DNA of 64,000 bases from Palsa-504 sp963818225 (GTDB taxonomy: Bacteria > Actinomycetota > Actinomycetes > Streptosporangiales > Streptosporangiaceae), in NCBI GenBank assembly GCA_963818225.1, contig CAWFRO010000010.1, positions 124,001 to 188,000 on the forward strand, in the 5' to 3' direction. The notes under the pieces are model-generated. The model worked only from the letters and a program-made list of their open reading frames with translations, did not search any database and had not been told where the DNA came from. Each line of letters begins with the position of its first letter. Position 1 is the first letter of the stretch. The translations under genes were made by a program, and so were the position numbers. Below, piece after piece: positions 36,791-44,370 of the stretch.

Positions 36791-37510
36791 TCATGGGATC
36801 AGCCCGAATACCGTCGCCGGGGAACCCGAGCCCGCCCGGACCCGGATTCCTCCGACAATGATCCAGCCCCCGGCCGGCGGCATCTCGCTCAGCCCGCACA
36901 GGTTCTCAAGGTGCAGGCGGTGCCCGGAGAGCAGCGCATGGTTGGCGCCGTACCCGGTGTCGCAGCCCGGGTCGATGCCCAGCGTGTCGGTGCCCAGGGC
37001 ACCGGCGGAACGGTGCTCGACGAGCCAGCGGGCCGCCTCGGCGGCGAAGCCCGGGTAGTGCAGGCCGCCGTCGGCGTCCCGGTTCAGGTAGGCCGGCGGG
37101 TCGTGCCACTGGTCTTCGAAGCCGGTCCACATGATGACCGCGCTGTCGGGGGGAACCTGGCCGAAGGCCGTCTCCCACCGCCTGATCCAGGGGACGTCCA
37201 GGGCGAAATCCGCATTCCGGGCCGCCTCGGCCCGGACGTCGAGGACGACGGCGGGGCGGATGAAGTCGCCGGGATCCAGCTCATCCGCGGCCGCCTGGCC
37301 GGGACTGAAGTGCGCGGGCGCCGCCCAGTGCGTCCCGGACTGCTCGCCGATCGTGAGCGACTGCAGGTAGAAGCCGTCCCGCTCGATCGTGGCCACCGGC
37401 CGGATCTCGACCGGCGGATCACCGGGGAACACCGGTGCCCCGGCCGCCAGGACGTGACTGAGGAACACGACCTTGGCGAAGCCGAACGGGGCGGGGGCCG
37501 GGGGCGCCAC
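36791..37510 (-). CDS. cyclase family protein (kynurenine-formamidase-like), altered metal site
   Basis: The 239-residue protein fits the cyclase (PF04199) family: VVFLSHVLAAGAPVFPGDPP, the motif region GEQSGTHWAAPAHF at residues 55-68, VPPDSAVIMWTGFEDQW, and GTDTLGIDPG. The canonical metal-binding motif is HxGTHxDxPxH. Here the first His is Gln57 and the Asp is Ala63, while His61 and His67 remain. The protein may bind metal differently or belong to a variant subgroup, so a formamidase function should not be assumed. It is 2 bp from the large membrane protein gene upstream on the same strand and probably co-transcribed. Confidence 0.8.
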   Translation of the reverse strand: MAPPAPAPFGFAKVVFLSHVLAAGAPVFPGDPPVEIRPVATIERDGFYLQSLTIGEQSGTHWAAPAHFSPGQAAADELDPGDFIRPAVVLDVRAEAARNADFALDVPWIRRWETAFGQVPPDSAVIMWTGFEDQWHDPPAYLNRDADGGLHYPGFAAEAARWLVEHRSAGALGTDTLGIDPGCDTGYGANHALLSGHRLHLENLCGLSEMPPAGGWIIVGGIRVRAGSGSPATVFGLIP

Positions 37511-37512
37511 GG

Positions 37513-39564
37513 CTAGCTGGGAGGCGGCGGGGGCAGGGAGGGGCTCAGGTCGGTGAGCAGGTTGGTGTCGTAGGTCATGATGATGTACCGGCCGACGTAA
37601 TAGGTGTGCTGCGGCTTCCCGAACGTGTCCTTTACCTGCCAGTACGCGATCGGGTCCAGCGGGCCCACGGGGTTGAGCAGCACGACGAAGTTCGCGTCAT
37701 GCAGCCGCGGGTCATACCAGGACTGGTCCCACTCCTCGGGGCCGCCCGCCGCGTCGTTGTTCTCCCAGCTCACCGACCGCAGGTTGACGGTCCCGCCGCT
37801 GGCCAGCGTGGTGGTGTTGCCCAGGCCGTAGCTGCTCAGGCCGTAGGTCAGGTGGTTGGCGGCCAGCCAGTCCGCGAGGTCCTGGCTGACGGCCGGAACG
37901 CTCGGCTGCGCGACCGTGTAGCCGAGCGCCGCCAGGTAGCAGGCCAGGACGATGCTCAAGGCCGGCACCAGCCGGGCCTTCATGAGCCGGCCGCCCAGCA
38001 TCCGGGCGGCCAGCACCGCGCCGTACGGCAGCACCACGGCCACCTCGCGCGCGCTCCAGTAGGTCTGGGGCGTCGTGCTGAGCAAGTAGGCGACCAGGTT
38101 GATCAGGATGCCGACGGCCAGGATCTGGGCGATGAGGTCCGCGCAGCTGAAGAACCGCCGGATGACCAGCCACAGGCCCCATCCGGCCAAGGCCAGGCCG
38201 ACCAGGTGCAGCAGCGCGATGGCGCCGTTCAGCCCGATCGACGACATGCCGAACAGGTCGGCGCCGTACAGCCCGCAGATGCTCTCCACGAGCAGCCACA
38301 GGTGCGATGACATCTGGGTGACCTGGGCTACGCCGCCCGGGACGGGCTGCACGGTGAACCCGCCGTGCGCGGAGATCTCCTTGACCACGATCCGGGAGAT
38401 CTCCACCGCCGCGGCCGCCGCGGCCAGCAAGGACACGTCGAACCACCCGCTGCGCCACCCCGCGCGGCGCTGGACGAGCACCTGGTAGGCACGCACGGCG
38501 GAGACCGCGGCCAGCGGAGCCACCCCGACCAGCAGCACCAGCTGGTCGCCGATCGCGGCCCAGGCCAGCATCAGCGCGATGATGGGCGGCACGTACCAGC
38601 TGCGCGGGGCCCGGTCCAGGACCAGCCAGGTCAGCAGCAGCGGCACCGAGGTGCCGATGTGGTCGGGCTGGAAGATCAGGATGTACGCGCCGGGGCCGAG
38701 CTGCGGCGCGACCATGATCCCGGCCGCGATGAACATGCGCACGATGCCCTCGCGGCCCGTGGCCCGGCCCCGGCCGAGCAGGCCGCCGGTCAGCACCACC
38801 AGCGCGTAGGTGATCGCGGCCGAGGCGTGCAGCACGTCGGCGTTCAGCCCGCGGACCGCTTCCACGATCATGTACTCGGGCAGCTCGGTGGTGTAGAACG
38901 ACACGTCGGTGACCGTCCAGCCGCGCAGCAGCGGGTTGCCGTGCAGCATGGCCCAGGCCTGCACCGCGATGGACGCGCCGTCAGAGCCGACGGCCTGGGT
39001 CCGGGACACGGCCAGATAGCACAGGTACAGGCCAATGCCCGCGGCGGCCAGGCCGACAGGCCAGGCCACCAGGATCAGACGGTGAACCCAGGGCGGGCTC
39101 GGCCGCAGCCGCTTGAGCCGTGTCGCCCGGCGCTGCGGCGCGCCGGGCGCCTGCGGCGGGCCGGCGGTCTCCGGCGGGTGCCAGTGACCGTTGCCGACGG
39201 TGCTGTCGATGCCTTCGGCGCTACTGGGGGGCTCGATGGCCAGCGAGGTGCGGGCGGGCGCGCCGGACGCGGAGAGGGCGGATGCGCCGGACGCGGCGGC
39301 GTTGGCCGGAGAGGGGGGTGCGGCGGCGTTAGCCGGGGAGGAGGACGCGGCGGCGTTAGCCGGGTAGGAGGACGCGGCGGCGTTAGCCGGGTAGGAGGGC
39401 TCGGTCGCGTTGGCGTGGGAGGCGGGCCCGGGGACCCTGGCCGAGAAGCGCAGACGGTCCCGGAGGGCACCCAGCGGGCGAGCCTGAGGCCCGCCCTCGC
39501 CGGGCCTGGCCCGGGCGGTGGCGAGAGGCGTCGTGCCCGGCTCGTCGTCGGATGGCGTGCGCAT
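37513..39564 (-). CDS. large polytopic membrane protein, GT-C-like
   Basis: A 683-residue protein. Residues 1-160 are hydrophilic and disordered, with a five-fold nine-residue repeat (see separate entry). Then come about ten hydrophobic segments (LILVAWPVGLAAAGIGLYLC, AITYALVVLTGGLLGRG, IIALMLAWAAIGDQLVLLVG and others) to about residue 565, followed by a 115-residue extracytoplasmic domain (WENNDAAGGPEEWDQSWYDP, TYYVGRYIIMTYD). An acidic motif after helix 1 (AVGSDGASIAVQAW) and the overall layout resemble GT-C glycosyltransferases or mannosyltransferase-like proteins, without a diagnostic motif I could confirm. An envelope glycan function is plausible but unproven. Confidence 0.75.
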   Translation of the reverse strand: MRTPSDDEPGTTPLATARARPGEGGPQARPLGALRDRLRFSARVPGPASHANATEPSYPANAAASSYPANAAASSSPANAAAPPSPANAAASGASALSASGAPARTSLAIEPPSSAEGIDSTVGNGHWHPPETAGPPQAPGAPQRRATRLKRLRPSPPWVHRLILVAWPVGLAAAGIGLYLCYLAVSRTQAVGSDGASIAVQAWAMLHGNPLLRGWTVTDVSFYTTELPEYMIVEAVRGLNADVLHASAAITYALVVLTGGLLGRGRATGREGIVRMFIAAGIMVAPQLGPGAYILIFQPDHIGTSVPLLLTWLVLDRAPRSWYVPPIIALMLAWAAIGDQLVLLVGVAPLAAVSAVRAYQVLVQRRAGWRSGWFDVSLLAAAAAAVEISRIVVKEISAHGGFTVQPVPGGVAQVTQMSSHLWLLVESICGLYGADLFGMSSIGLNGAIALLHLVGLALAGWGLWLVIRRFFSCADLIAQILAVGILINLVAYLLSTTPQTYWSAREVAVVLPYGAVLAARMLGGRLMKARLVPALSIVLACYLAALGYTVAQPSVPAVSQDLADWLAANHLTYGLSSYGLGNTTTLASGGTVNLRSVSWENNDAAGGPEEWDQSWYDPRLHDANFVVLLNPVGPLDPIAYWQVKDTFGKPQHTYYVGRYIIMTYDTNLLTDLSPSLPPPPPS
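39280..39414 (-). repeat. 27-bp in-frame tandem repeat, 5 copies
   Basis: Five nine-residue units of the form ANAAASSYP (residues 51-95 of the membrane protein): ANATEPSYP, ANAAASSYP, ANAAASSSP, ANAAAPPSP, ANAAASGAS. The DNA copies are near-identical. Confidence 0.88.
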
Positions 39565-39675
39565 ATTCCCCTAGGTCAGTTGACCGCACTCCCGAGTGAG
39601 CCTAGCCGGGAGCGGGGAGTCGGCGCGGCCGCAGTTGCAATGCCAATGCGAGAAAATCAGTGGGGAACGTGCATA

Positions 39676-40134
39676 ATGGCGGTCATGCGACTGTCAGCGC
39701 GGGCCGACTACGCACTGCGCGCCGCCATCGAGCTCGCGGCGGCAGGCCCAGGCCACGTGACCGCCGACCAGCTCGCCCGGGCGCAGCAGATTCCCGGGAA
39801 GTTCCTGGAGACGATCCTCACCCAGCTCCGCCGCGCCGGGCTCATCCGCAGCCAGCGCGGGCCGGACGGCGGGTTCTGGCTGGCCAGGCCGGCGGCCGAG
39901 ATATCACTGGCGGACATCATCCGGGTCATCGACGGCCAGCTGCTGGGCGTGCGGGGCGAGCGGCCGGAGAACATCACCTACCCGGGAGTGGCCGAACCAC
40001 TTCAGCAGGTGTGGATCGCGCTGCGCGCCAACGAACGCGCTGTCCTGGAAACGGTCACACTGGCCGATATCGTAGCGGGACACCTGCCTGACATGGTCCG
40101 TCACCTGACGGAGAACCCGCGCGCCTGGGTCTGA
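39676..40134 (+). CDS. Rrf2 family transcriptional regulator
   Basis: The 152-residue protein has the Rrf2 winged helix: MRLSARADYALRAAIELAAA, IPGKFLETILTQLRRAGLIR, and SQRGPDGGFWLARPAAEISL. The [Fe-S]-binding cysteines of IscR/NsrR are absent, so it senses something else, as in CymR-like or other cluster-free members. The family start would be Met4 at 39685; ATG 39676 is equally possible, with GGGGAAC upstream. It is divergent from the large membrane protein gene and converges on the ClgR-type gene through a hairpin. Confidence 0.92.
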   Translation: MAVMRLSARADYALRAAIELAAAGPGHVTADQLARAQQIPGKFLETILTQLRRAGLIRSQRGPDGGFWLARPAAEISLADIIRVIDGQLLGVRGERPENITYPGVAEPLQQVWIALRANERAVLETVTLADIVAGHLPDMVRHLTENPRAWV

Positions 40135-40199
40135 GGCGCCGCGGTTAAAAGGGAAATCTTCCCGCTTGGGCTCTCCCGCGTAGGCAGGCGACGATGTCC

Positions 40200-40223
40200 G
40201 TGGCCGTTGAGTCTGACGGCCAC
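40200..40223. terminator. stem-loop between convergent rrf2-type and clgR-type genes
   Basis: GTGGCCGT-TGAGTCTG-ACGGCCAC forms a perfect 8-bp stem with an 8-base loop between the stops at 40134 (plus) and 40243 (minus). No U-tract, as is common in actinomycetes. Confidence 0.6.
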
Positions 40224-40242
40224 GATGTTCGTAGCTGCTCGG

Positions 40243-40686
40243 TCAGACGGGCACCATATCCGTGACCTCGCGTACGTGCCCGGAGGCGGTGCCGAAGCCC
40301 GAATCGTTGTCCGCGAAGTCCAGGCCCGCTTCGGAGCCCGGATCGATGGTGATCGAGACGAAATCCGGCGTAGGCGGCAGGCCACGGCCCGCCTCGGCCG
40401 GCACCCGCAGAGCCGGCTCCCGCGGCATGCCCAGGCCGGATTCGGTCTGAAGCTCAGCGAGGGCGAAACTGTCCGAGACTTCCCGGAAGACCTGGGAGAG
40501 CGGAGTACCCAAGGCGCCGCAGATCGCGGCGAGCAGCTCTGATGAGGCTTCCTTCTGGCCGCGCTCGACTTCGGACAGGTAGCCGAGAGAAACACGCGCC
40601 GAGGCGGATACCTCACGCAGCGTCCGACCCTGCCGCAGGCGAAGCCGGCGCAGCACATCGCCAAGCAGCTGACGGAGCAGAACCAT
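40243..40686 (-). CDS. clgR: ClgR-type XRE regulator
   Basis: I start at ATG 40686 (MVLLRQLLGDVLRRLRLRQG), with AAGGGAGTGCGACA before it, giving 147 residues; the frame is open upstream but without family character. The helix-turn-helix is at residues 8-60 (RTLREVSASARVSLGYLSEV, ERGQKEASSELLAAICGALG), which is the signature of the actinobacterial Clp-gene regulators ClgR/PopR. The C-terminal half is acidic and ends MVPV; I see no obvious alanine degron. ClgR activates clp protease and damage-related genes, and its position immediately after cinA is conserved in this phylum. Confidence 0.85.
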   Translation of the reverse strand: MVLLRQLLGDVLRRLRLRQGRTLREVSASARVSLGYLSEVERGQKEASSELLAAICGALGTPLSQVFREVSDSFALAELQTESGLGMPREPALRVPAEAGRGLPPTPDFVSITIDPGSEAGLDFADNDSGFGTASGHVREVTDMVPV

Positions 40687-40796
40687 TGTCGCACTCCCTT
40701 CCAAGGCCGAACCCCCGACACTCACACCGTACCTGGCATTACGGTTACTTTGCGAGATCCAGCCACCCCGTGTTCGCTGCCAACGTAACGCTGTAA

Positions 40797-41327
40797 TCAC
40801 TCCGTATCTTCCCGGAGCCTGCCGAGCAGCAAGCCGAGGGCATGCTCCACGGTCAGTCTACGGATGACGTGCCGGTCGCCTTCCAGGACGACGGTGCGCA
40901 CCACCGTGTCGTCCGCCGCGCTCACCGCGATATGGGCTGTGCCCACCGGCTGCCCGTCCGCCGGCTCCGGGCCCGCCACCCCGGTGGTGGCCACCCCGTA
41001 GGTCGCGCTGAGCCTGGCCCTGACCCCCTCCGCCATGGCCGCAGCCACCGGCGCGTAGACCGCGCCATGCTCGGCCAGCATCTCGCGGTCCACGCCGAGC
41101 AGGGATGCCTTGAGCTCGGTGGCGTAGGTGACGACTCCGCCGCGGAACGACGCCGAGGCACCGGGGATGTCGGTGAGCGCCGCGGCGACCAGGCCGCCGG
41201 TCAGCGACTCGGCCACGGCGACGGTGTGACCGCCTGCCGCCAGCCGGGCCAGGATCTGCCCGGCCAGCTCGTAGGCATCCTCGCCTGCCGACGCGGCCCG
41301 GGCGGCCTGCTCCCCGGTGTGCGACAT
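40797..41327 (-). CDS. cinA: CinA C-terminal domain protein (nicotinamide-nucleotide amidase-like)
   Basis: The protein consists of the CinA_C/PncC domain, which deamidates NMN in NAD recycling: RLAAGGHTVAVAESLTGGLV, TDIPGASASFRGGVVTYATE, the LGVDREMLAEHGAV segment, and VATTGVAGPEPADGQPVGTA. These are the catalytic region of the amidase. I start at ATG 41327 (MSHTGEQAARA). Alternative GTGs at 41345 and 41387 exist; the latter would overlap the end of pgsA by 8 bp and give tighter coupling. The N-terminal MoCF-like domain of full CinA is absent, as usual in actinobacteria. Confidence 0.9.
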   Translation of the reverse strand: MSHTGEQAARAASAGEDAYELAGQILARLAAGGHTVAVAESLTGGLVAAALTDIPGASASFRGGVVTYATELKASLLGVDREMLAEHGAVYAPVAAAMAEGVRARLSATYGVATTGVAGPEPADGQPVGTAHIAVSAADDTVVRTVVLEGDRHVIRRLTVEHALGLLLGRLREDTE

Positions 41328-41379
41328 CCCCGAGCCCAGGACCACGATCACCCTCCCAAACCTTGCGGTGGCGGCCGGC

Positions 41380-41946
41380 TCACTCACCCGCGGCCGAATC
41401 GGAACGGCGCAGCCGCATCGCTTGCAGAACATAGTCGACGCCGGTCACCACGGTGACGATAACTGCCGCGGCCATGACCAGCACACGAACGATCCCCGGG
41501 GGGCTGAGCGTGCTCGGCAGCACGTACAGGCAGATCGCGATGACCTGCAGAAGGGTCTTCAGCTTGCCGCCGCGGCTCGCCGCGATCACCCCGCGGCGGA
41601 TCACCCAGAACCGCAGCGCGGTCACGCCGAGCTCGCGGAACATGATCACCCCGGTGACCCACCAGGGCAGCTCACCGAGCGCGGACAGGCAGATCAGGGC
41701 GGCGCCCGTCAGCGCCTTGTCGGCCACCGGGTCGGCGATCTTGCCGAAGTCGGTCACCAGCCCGCGGCGACGGGCCACCCGCCCGTCGAGCAGGTCGGTC
41801 AGCGACGCGATGCAGAACACGGCGAGCGCGGCCAGCCGCCCGGCCGTGCCGCCGGCGAGCAGGAAGGCGACGAACACCGGGACAAGGGCGATCCGGACCG
41901 CGGTGAGCACGTTGGCCACATTCCACAGGCCCGGTTCGGAGGTCAC
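41380..41946 (-). CDS. pgsA: CDP-diacylglycerol-glycerol-3-phosphate 3-phosphatidyltransferase
   Basis: PgsA makes phosphatidylglycerol phosphate in the membrane. The CDP-alcohol phosphotransferase motif DX2DGX2ARX8GX3DX3D is complete: Asp51, Asp54-Gly55, Ala58-Arg59, Gly68, Asp72 and Asp76. Several membrane helices surround it (ANVLTAVRIALVPVFVAFLL at 11-30 and others to residue 175) in a 188-residue protein. It starts 11 bp after the rimO stop and precedes cinA; the order rimO-pgsA-cinA-clgR is standard in actinomycetes. A related motif occurs in phosphatidylinositol phosphate synthases, but the context favours PgsA. Confidence 0.93.
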   Translation of the reverse strand: MTSEPGLWNVANVLTAVRIALVPVFVAFLLAGGTAGRLAALAVFCIASLTDLLDGRVARRRGLVTDFGKIADPVADKALTGAALICLSALGELPWWVTGVIMFRELGVTALRFWVIRRGVIAASRGGKLKTLLQVIAICLYVLPSTLSPPGIVRVLVMAAAVIVTVVTGVDYVLQAMRLRRSDSAAGE

Positions 41947-41957
41947 CGCCGGCCCGG

Positions 41958-43430
41958 CTAGCTGGCGTCGGCGGACACGATCGCTTCGGCGATCAGGTCC
42001 ACGCCGTCCGAGCCAGTCACCACCGCGCGGATCATGTCACCGGGCGCGAGCGGCACGGCGGACCGCACCGTGGTTACGCCGTCGACTTCGGGTGCCTGGT
42101 GAGCGGCCCGGCCGGTGAACGTCCCGTCGTGCTCGCCGGGTTCCTCGATCAGCACGTCGAGGGTCTCCCCCAGCCGGTCGGCGGCCCGCTGGGACATCAG
42201 CTCGTCGGCCAGGTCAGCGACTTCCTCGACCCGGCGGGCGATCTCCGCGTCGTCCAGCTTGCCGGGCCGGGACGCGGCCTCGGTGCCGTCCTCATCGGAG
42301 TAGCCGAAGATCCCGATGGCGTCCAGCCCGGCCCGGCCGAGGAACAACTCGAGCTCGGCCAGGTCGGCCAGGGTCTCACCGGGAAAGCCGACGATGAAGT
42401 TGGACCGGACGCCGGCGCTCGGGCTGATCTGCCGGATCTGGTCGATCAGGGCCAGGAACCGCTCACGGTCACCGAACCGCCGCATGGCCCGCAGCACCGG
42501 CCCGCTCGCGTGCTGGAACGACAGGTCAAAGTAGTCGGCCACCCCGGGCGTGGACGCGATGACCTGGATCAGGCCCGGGCGCAGCTCGGCGGGCTGCAGG
42601 TAGCTGATCCTGACCCGCTCGATGCCTTCGATCCCGGCCAGGTCCGGCAGCACATCCTCGAGCAGCCGCAGGTTCCCCAGGTCTTTGCCGTAGGAGGTGG
42701 AGTTCTCGCTCACCAGCACCAGCTCGCGGACGCCCTGGCTGGCCAGCCAGCGGGCCTCGGCCAGGATCTCGGTCGGCCGGCGGGACACGAACGCGCCGCG
42801 GAAGGACGGAATGGCGCAGAACGAGCAGCGCCGGTCGCAGCCGGAGGCGATCTTCAGCGGCGCCACCGCCCCGCTGGACAGCCGCCGCCGGAACACGCCG
42901 CTGGCCGGATCGGGCCCGATCCACGGGGCCGCCTGGGTGGGCTGGGAGTGCTGGGTGGGCTGGGAGTGCTGCGGCTGGCGGTCGGCGGGGCTGATAGGAA
43001 GCAGGGTCCGGCGATCCCGCGCGGTGTGCGCCGGACGGCGGCGGCCGCTCAGCACGTCGTCCAGGCGAGCGCCGATGTCACCGTAGTCGTCGAAGCTGAG
43101 GATCTGCGCCTCGGGCAGCTCGTCGGCGAGCTCGGCGCCGTAGCGCTCGGCCAGGCAGCCGACCGCGGCGACCTTGGCGCCGGCCTCGGCCGCGGACAGC
43201 AGCTCGGCGATGGACTCCTGCTTGGCCGCCTGGATGAAGCCGCAGGTGTTCACGAGCACCACGCTGGCCTCGCCAGCCGGGTTCAGCTCCCACCCCGATG
43301 CGGCCAGGCGGGCCGCTAGCTCCTCGGAATCAACCTCGTTACGCGCACAGCCCATCGTGATCAGGCTGACGGTCCGGGCGGTCTGCGGGCCGGAGCCGCC
43401 GGGGCGTGGAGATCCGGATGGTGAGGACAC
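41958..43430 (-). CDS. rimO: ribosomal protein S12 methylthiotransferase RimO
   Basis: RimO methylthiolates an aspartate of ribosomal protein S12. In 490 residues: the N-terminal cluster ligands Cys28 (TMGCARNEVDSEELA), Cys63 (VNTCGFIQAAKQESI) and Cys92 (VGCLAERYG), then the radical-SAM C198-x3-C202-x2-C205 (ASGCDRRCSFCAIPSFRGAF). The RimO-typical SYLQPAELRPGL follows, and the C-terminal TRAM domain (residues about 425-485). Between the two halves, residues 150-168 carry a small lineage-specific insert with a repeated HSQPTQ unit (18-bp repeat near 42930-42970). ATG start with an acidic/proline leader. Paralogue of MiaB at 13.9 kb. Confidence 0.95.
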   Translation of the reverse strand: MSSPSGSPRPGGSGPQTARTVSLITMGCARNEVDSEELAARLAASGWELNPAGEASVVLVNTCGFIQAAKQESIAELLSAAEAGAKVAAVGCLAERYGAELADELPEAQILSFDDYGDIGARLDDVLSGRRRPAHTARDRRTLLPISPADRQPQHSQPTQHSQPTQAAPWIGPDPASGVFRRRLSSGAVAPLKIASGCDRRCSFCAIPSFRGAFVSRRPTEILAEARWLASQGVRELVLVSENSTSYGKDLGNLRLLEDVLPDLAGIEGIERVRISYLQPAELRPGLIQVIASTPGVADYFDLSFQHASGPVLRAMRRFGDRERFLALIDQIRQISPSAGVRSNFIVGFPGETLADLAELELFLGRAGLDAIGIFGYSDEDGTEAASRPGKLDDAEIARRVEEVADLADELMSQRAADRLGETLDVLIEEPGEHDGTFTGRAAHQAPEVDGVTTVRSAVPLAPGDMIRAVVTGSDGVDLIAEAIVSADAS

Positions 43431-43478
43431 ACCGAGAGCCTATGCGACCCGGCTTCCGCGCTGGCCGGACCAGGAGCC

Positions 43479-44240
43479 CTAGGACGCGCCGGCCGAGGGG
43501 CTGGCCGAGGAATTCCCCGGGGGGCTGAAGTTCAGCGTCACCGGCAGGACGGTACTGAGCTGACGCTGCTGGCCATTGACGGTCAGGACGATCCCGCCGG
43601 GGTTGCCGAGCCGTAGGCTCACCGGCTCATTTTCGGTCCACGTCATCGAGGTGCCCATCGAGACGACCCCCATGTAAATTTGCGATCCGTCGCTGCTGCG
43701 GGTGAGCTGGACCCAGCAGTCCTCCTGCGTGGCGTCGACCTTGATCACCAGGTCCGCGGGCGTCGCGGACACGGGCGTGGTCGAGGTCTTGGCCGCCGGC
43801 GTCGGGTTGGCGGTGGGCCGGACGGAGGTGGAGGCGGCCGCGGCGGGATGGCCGTTCTTGTCGTGGTCGGACACCAGCCGGTAGGCGGCGTACCCGATGA
43901 TGGCGAGCAGCACGAGGACCACGATCATGGCCAGGCTGGGCGAATGCCGTTCGCGGATCTTGATCGGCCTGGTTGGCTCGAACACTTCCGAGGCTCGCAG
44001 CGGGCTCACCGGCCCGTGATCCGCGTCGTACTCGCTGATCAGCGGGACCGGGTCGGCACCGACAGCCCCGGCGATGCTGCGGATGTGCCCACGCGCGTAG
44101 AAGTCGCCGCCGCAGGTATCGAAATCGCCCTGCTCGATGTCCCGGATGATCGACTCCCTGATCCGGGTCTGCTGGCTGATCTGGCTGACGGTGAGACCAG
44201 CGCGATGGCGCGCGTCGGCCAGTGACTCACCGATGCTCAT
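43479..44240 (-). CDS. RodZ-like helix-turn-helix membrane protein
   Basis: From ATG 44240 (GGAGGCGGACC upstream) the 253-residue protein has a cytoplasmic HTH_25 domain (MSIGESLADARHRAGLTVSQ, RIRESIIRDIEQGDFDTCGG, FYARGHIRSIAGAVGADPVP). A positively charged juxtamembrane patch and one membrane helix follow (LAMIVVLVLLAIIGYAAYRL, about 110-130), then a Ser/Thr/Pro linker. The extracytoplasmic DUF4115 domain begins ADLVIKVDATQEDCWVQLTR. This is the architecture of RodZ, which links the cell-shape or division machinery to the membrane; in actinomycetes the gene commonly lies between ftsK and rimO. Confidence 0.88.
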   Translation of the reverse strand: MSIGESLADARHRAGLTVSQISQQTRIRESIIRDIEQGDFDTCGGDFYARGHIRSIAGAVGADPVPLISEYDADHGPVSPLRASEVFEPTRPIKIRERHSPSLAMIVVLVLLAIIGYAAYRLVSDHDKNGHPAAAASTSVRPTANPTPAAKTSTTPVSATPADLVIKVDATQEDCWVQLTRSSDGSQIYMGVVSMGTSMTWTENEPVSLRLGNPGGIVLTVNGQQRQLSTVLPVTLNFSPPGNSSASPSAGAS

Positions 44241-44370
44241 GGTCCGCCTCCACGTGCCTTTGGGTGCCCTTTGGTCACGACGGGGCCGCCCGGCGAGGGC
44301 CGGGGCCATCACCAAGTGTAGACAGCTGTTGCGGCCAGATCCGGGAGGCGAGCAGGGCCAATCCGCCGGG

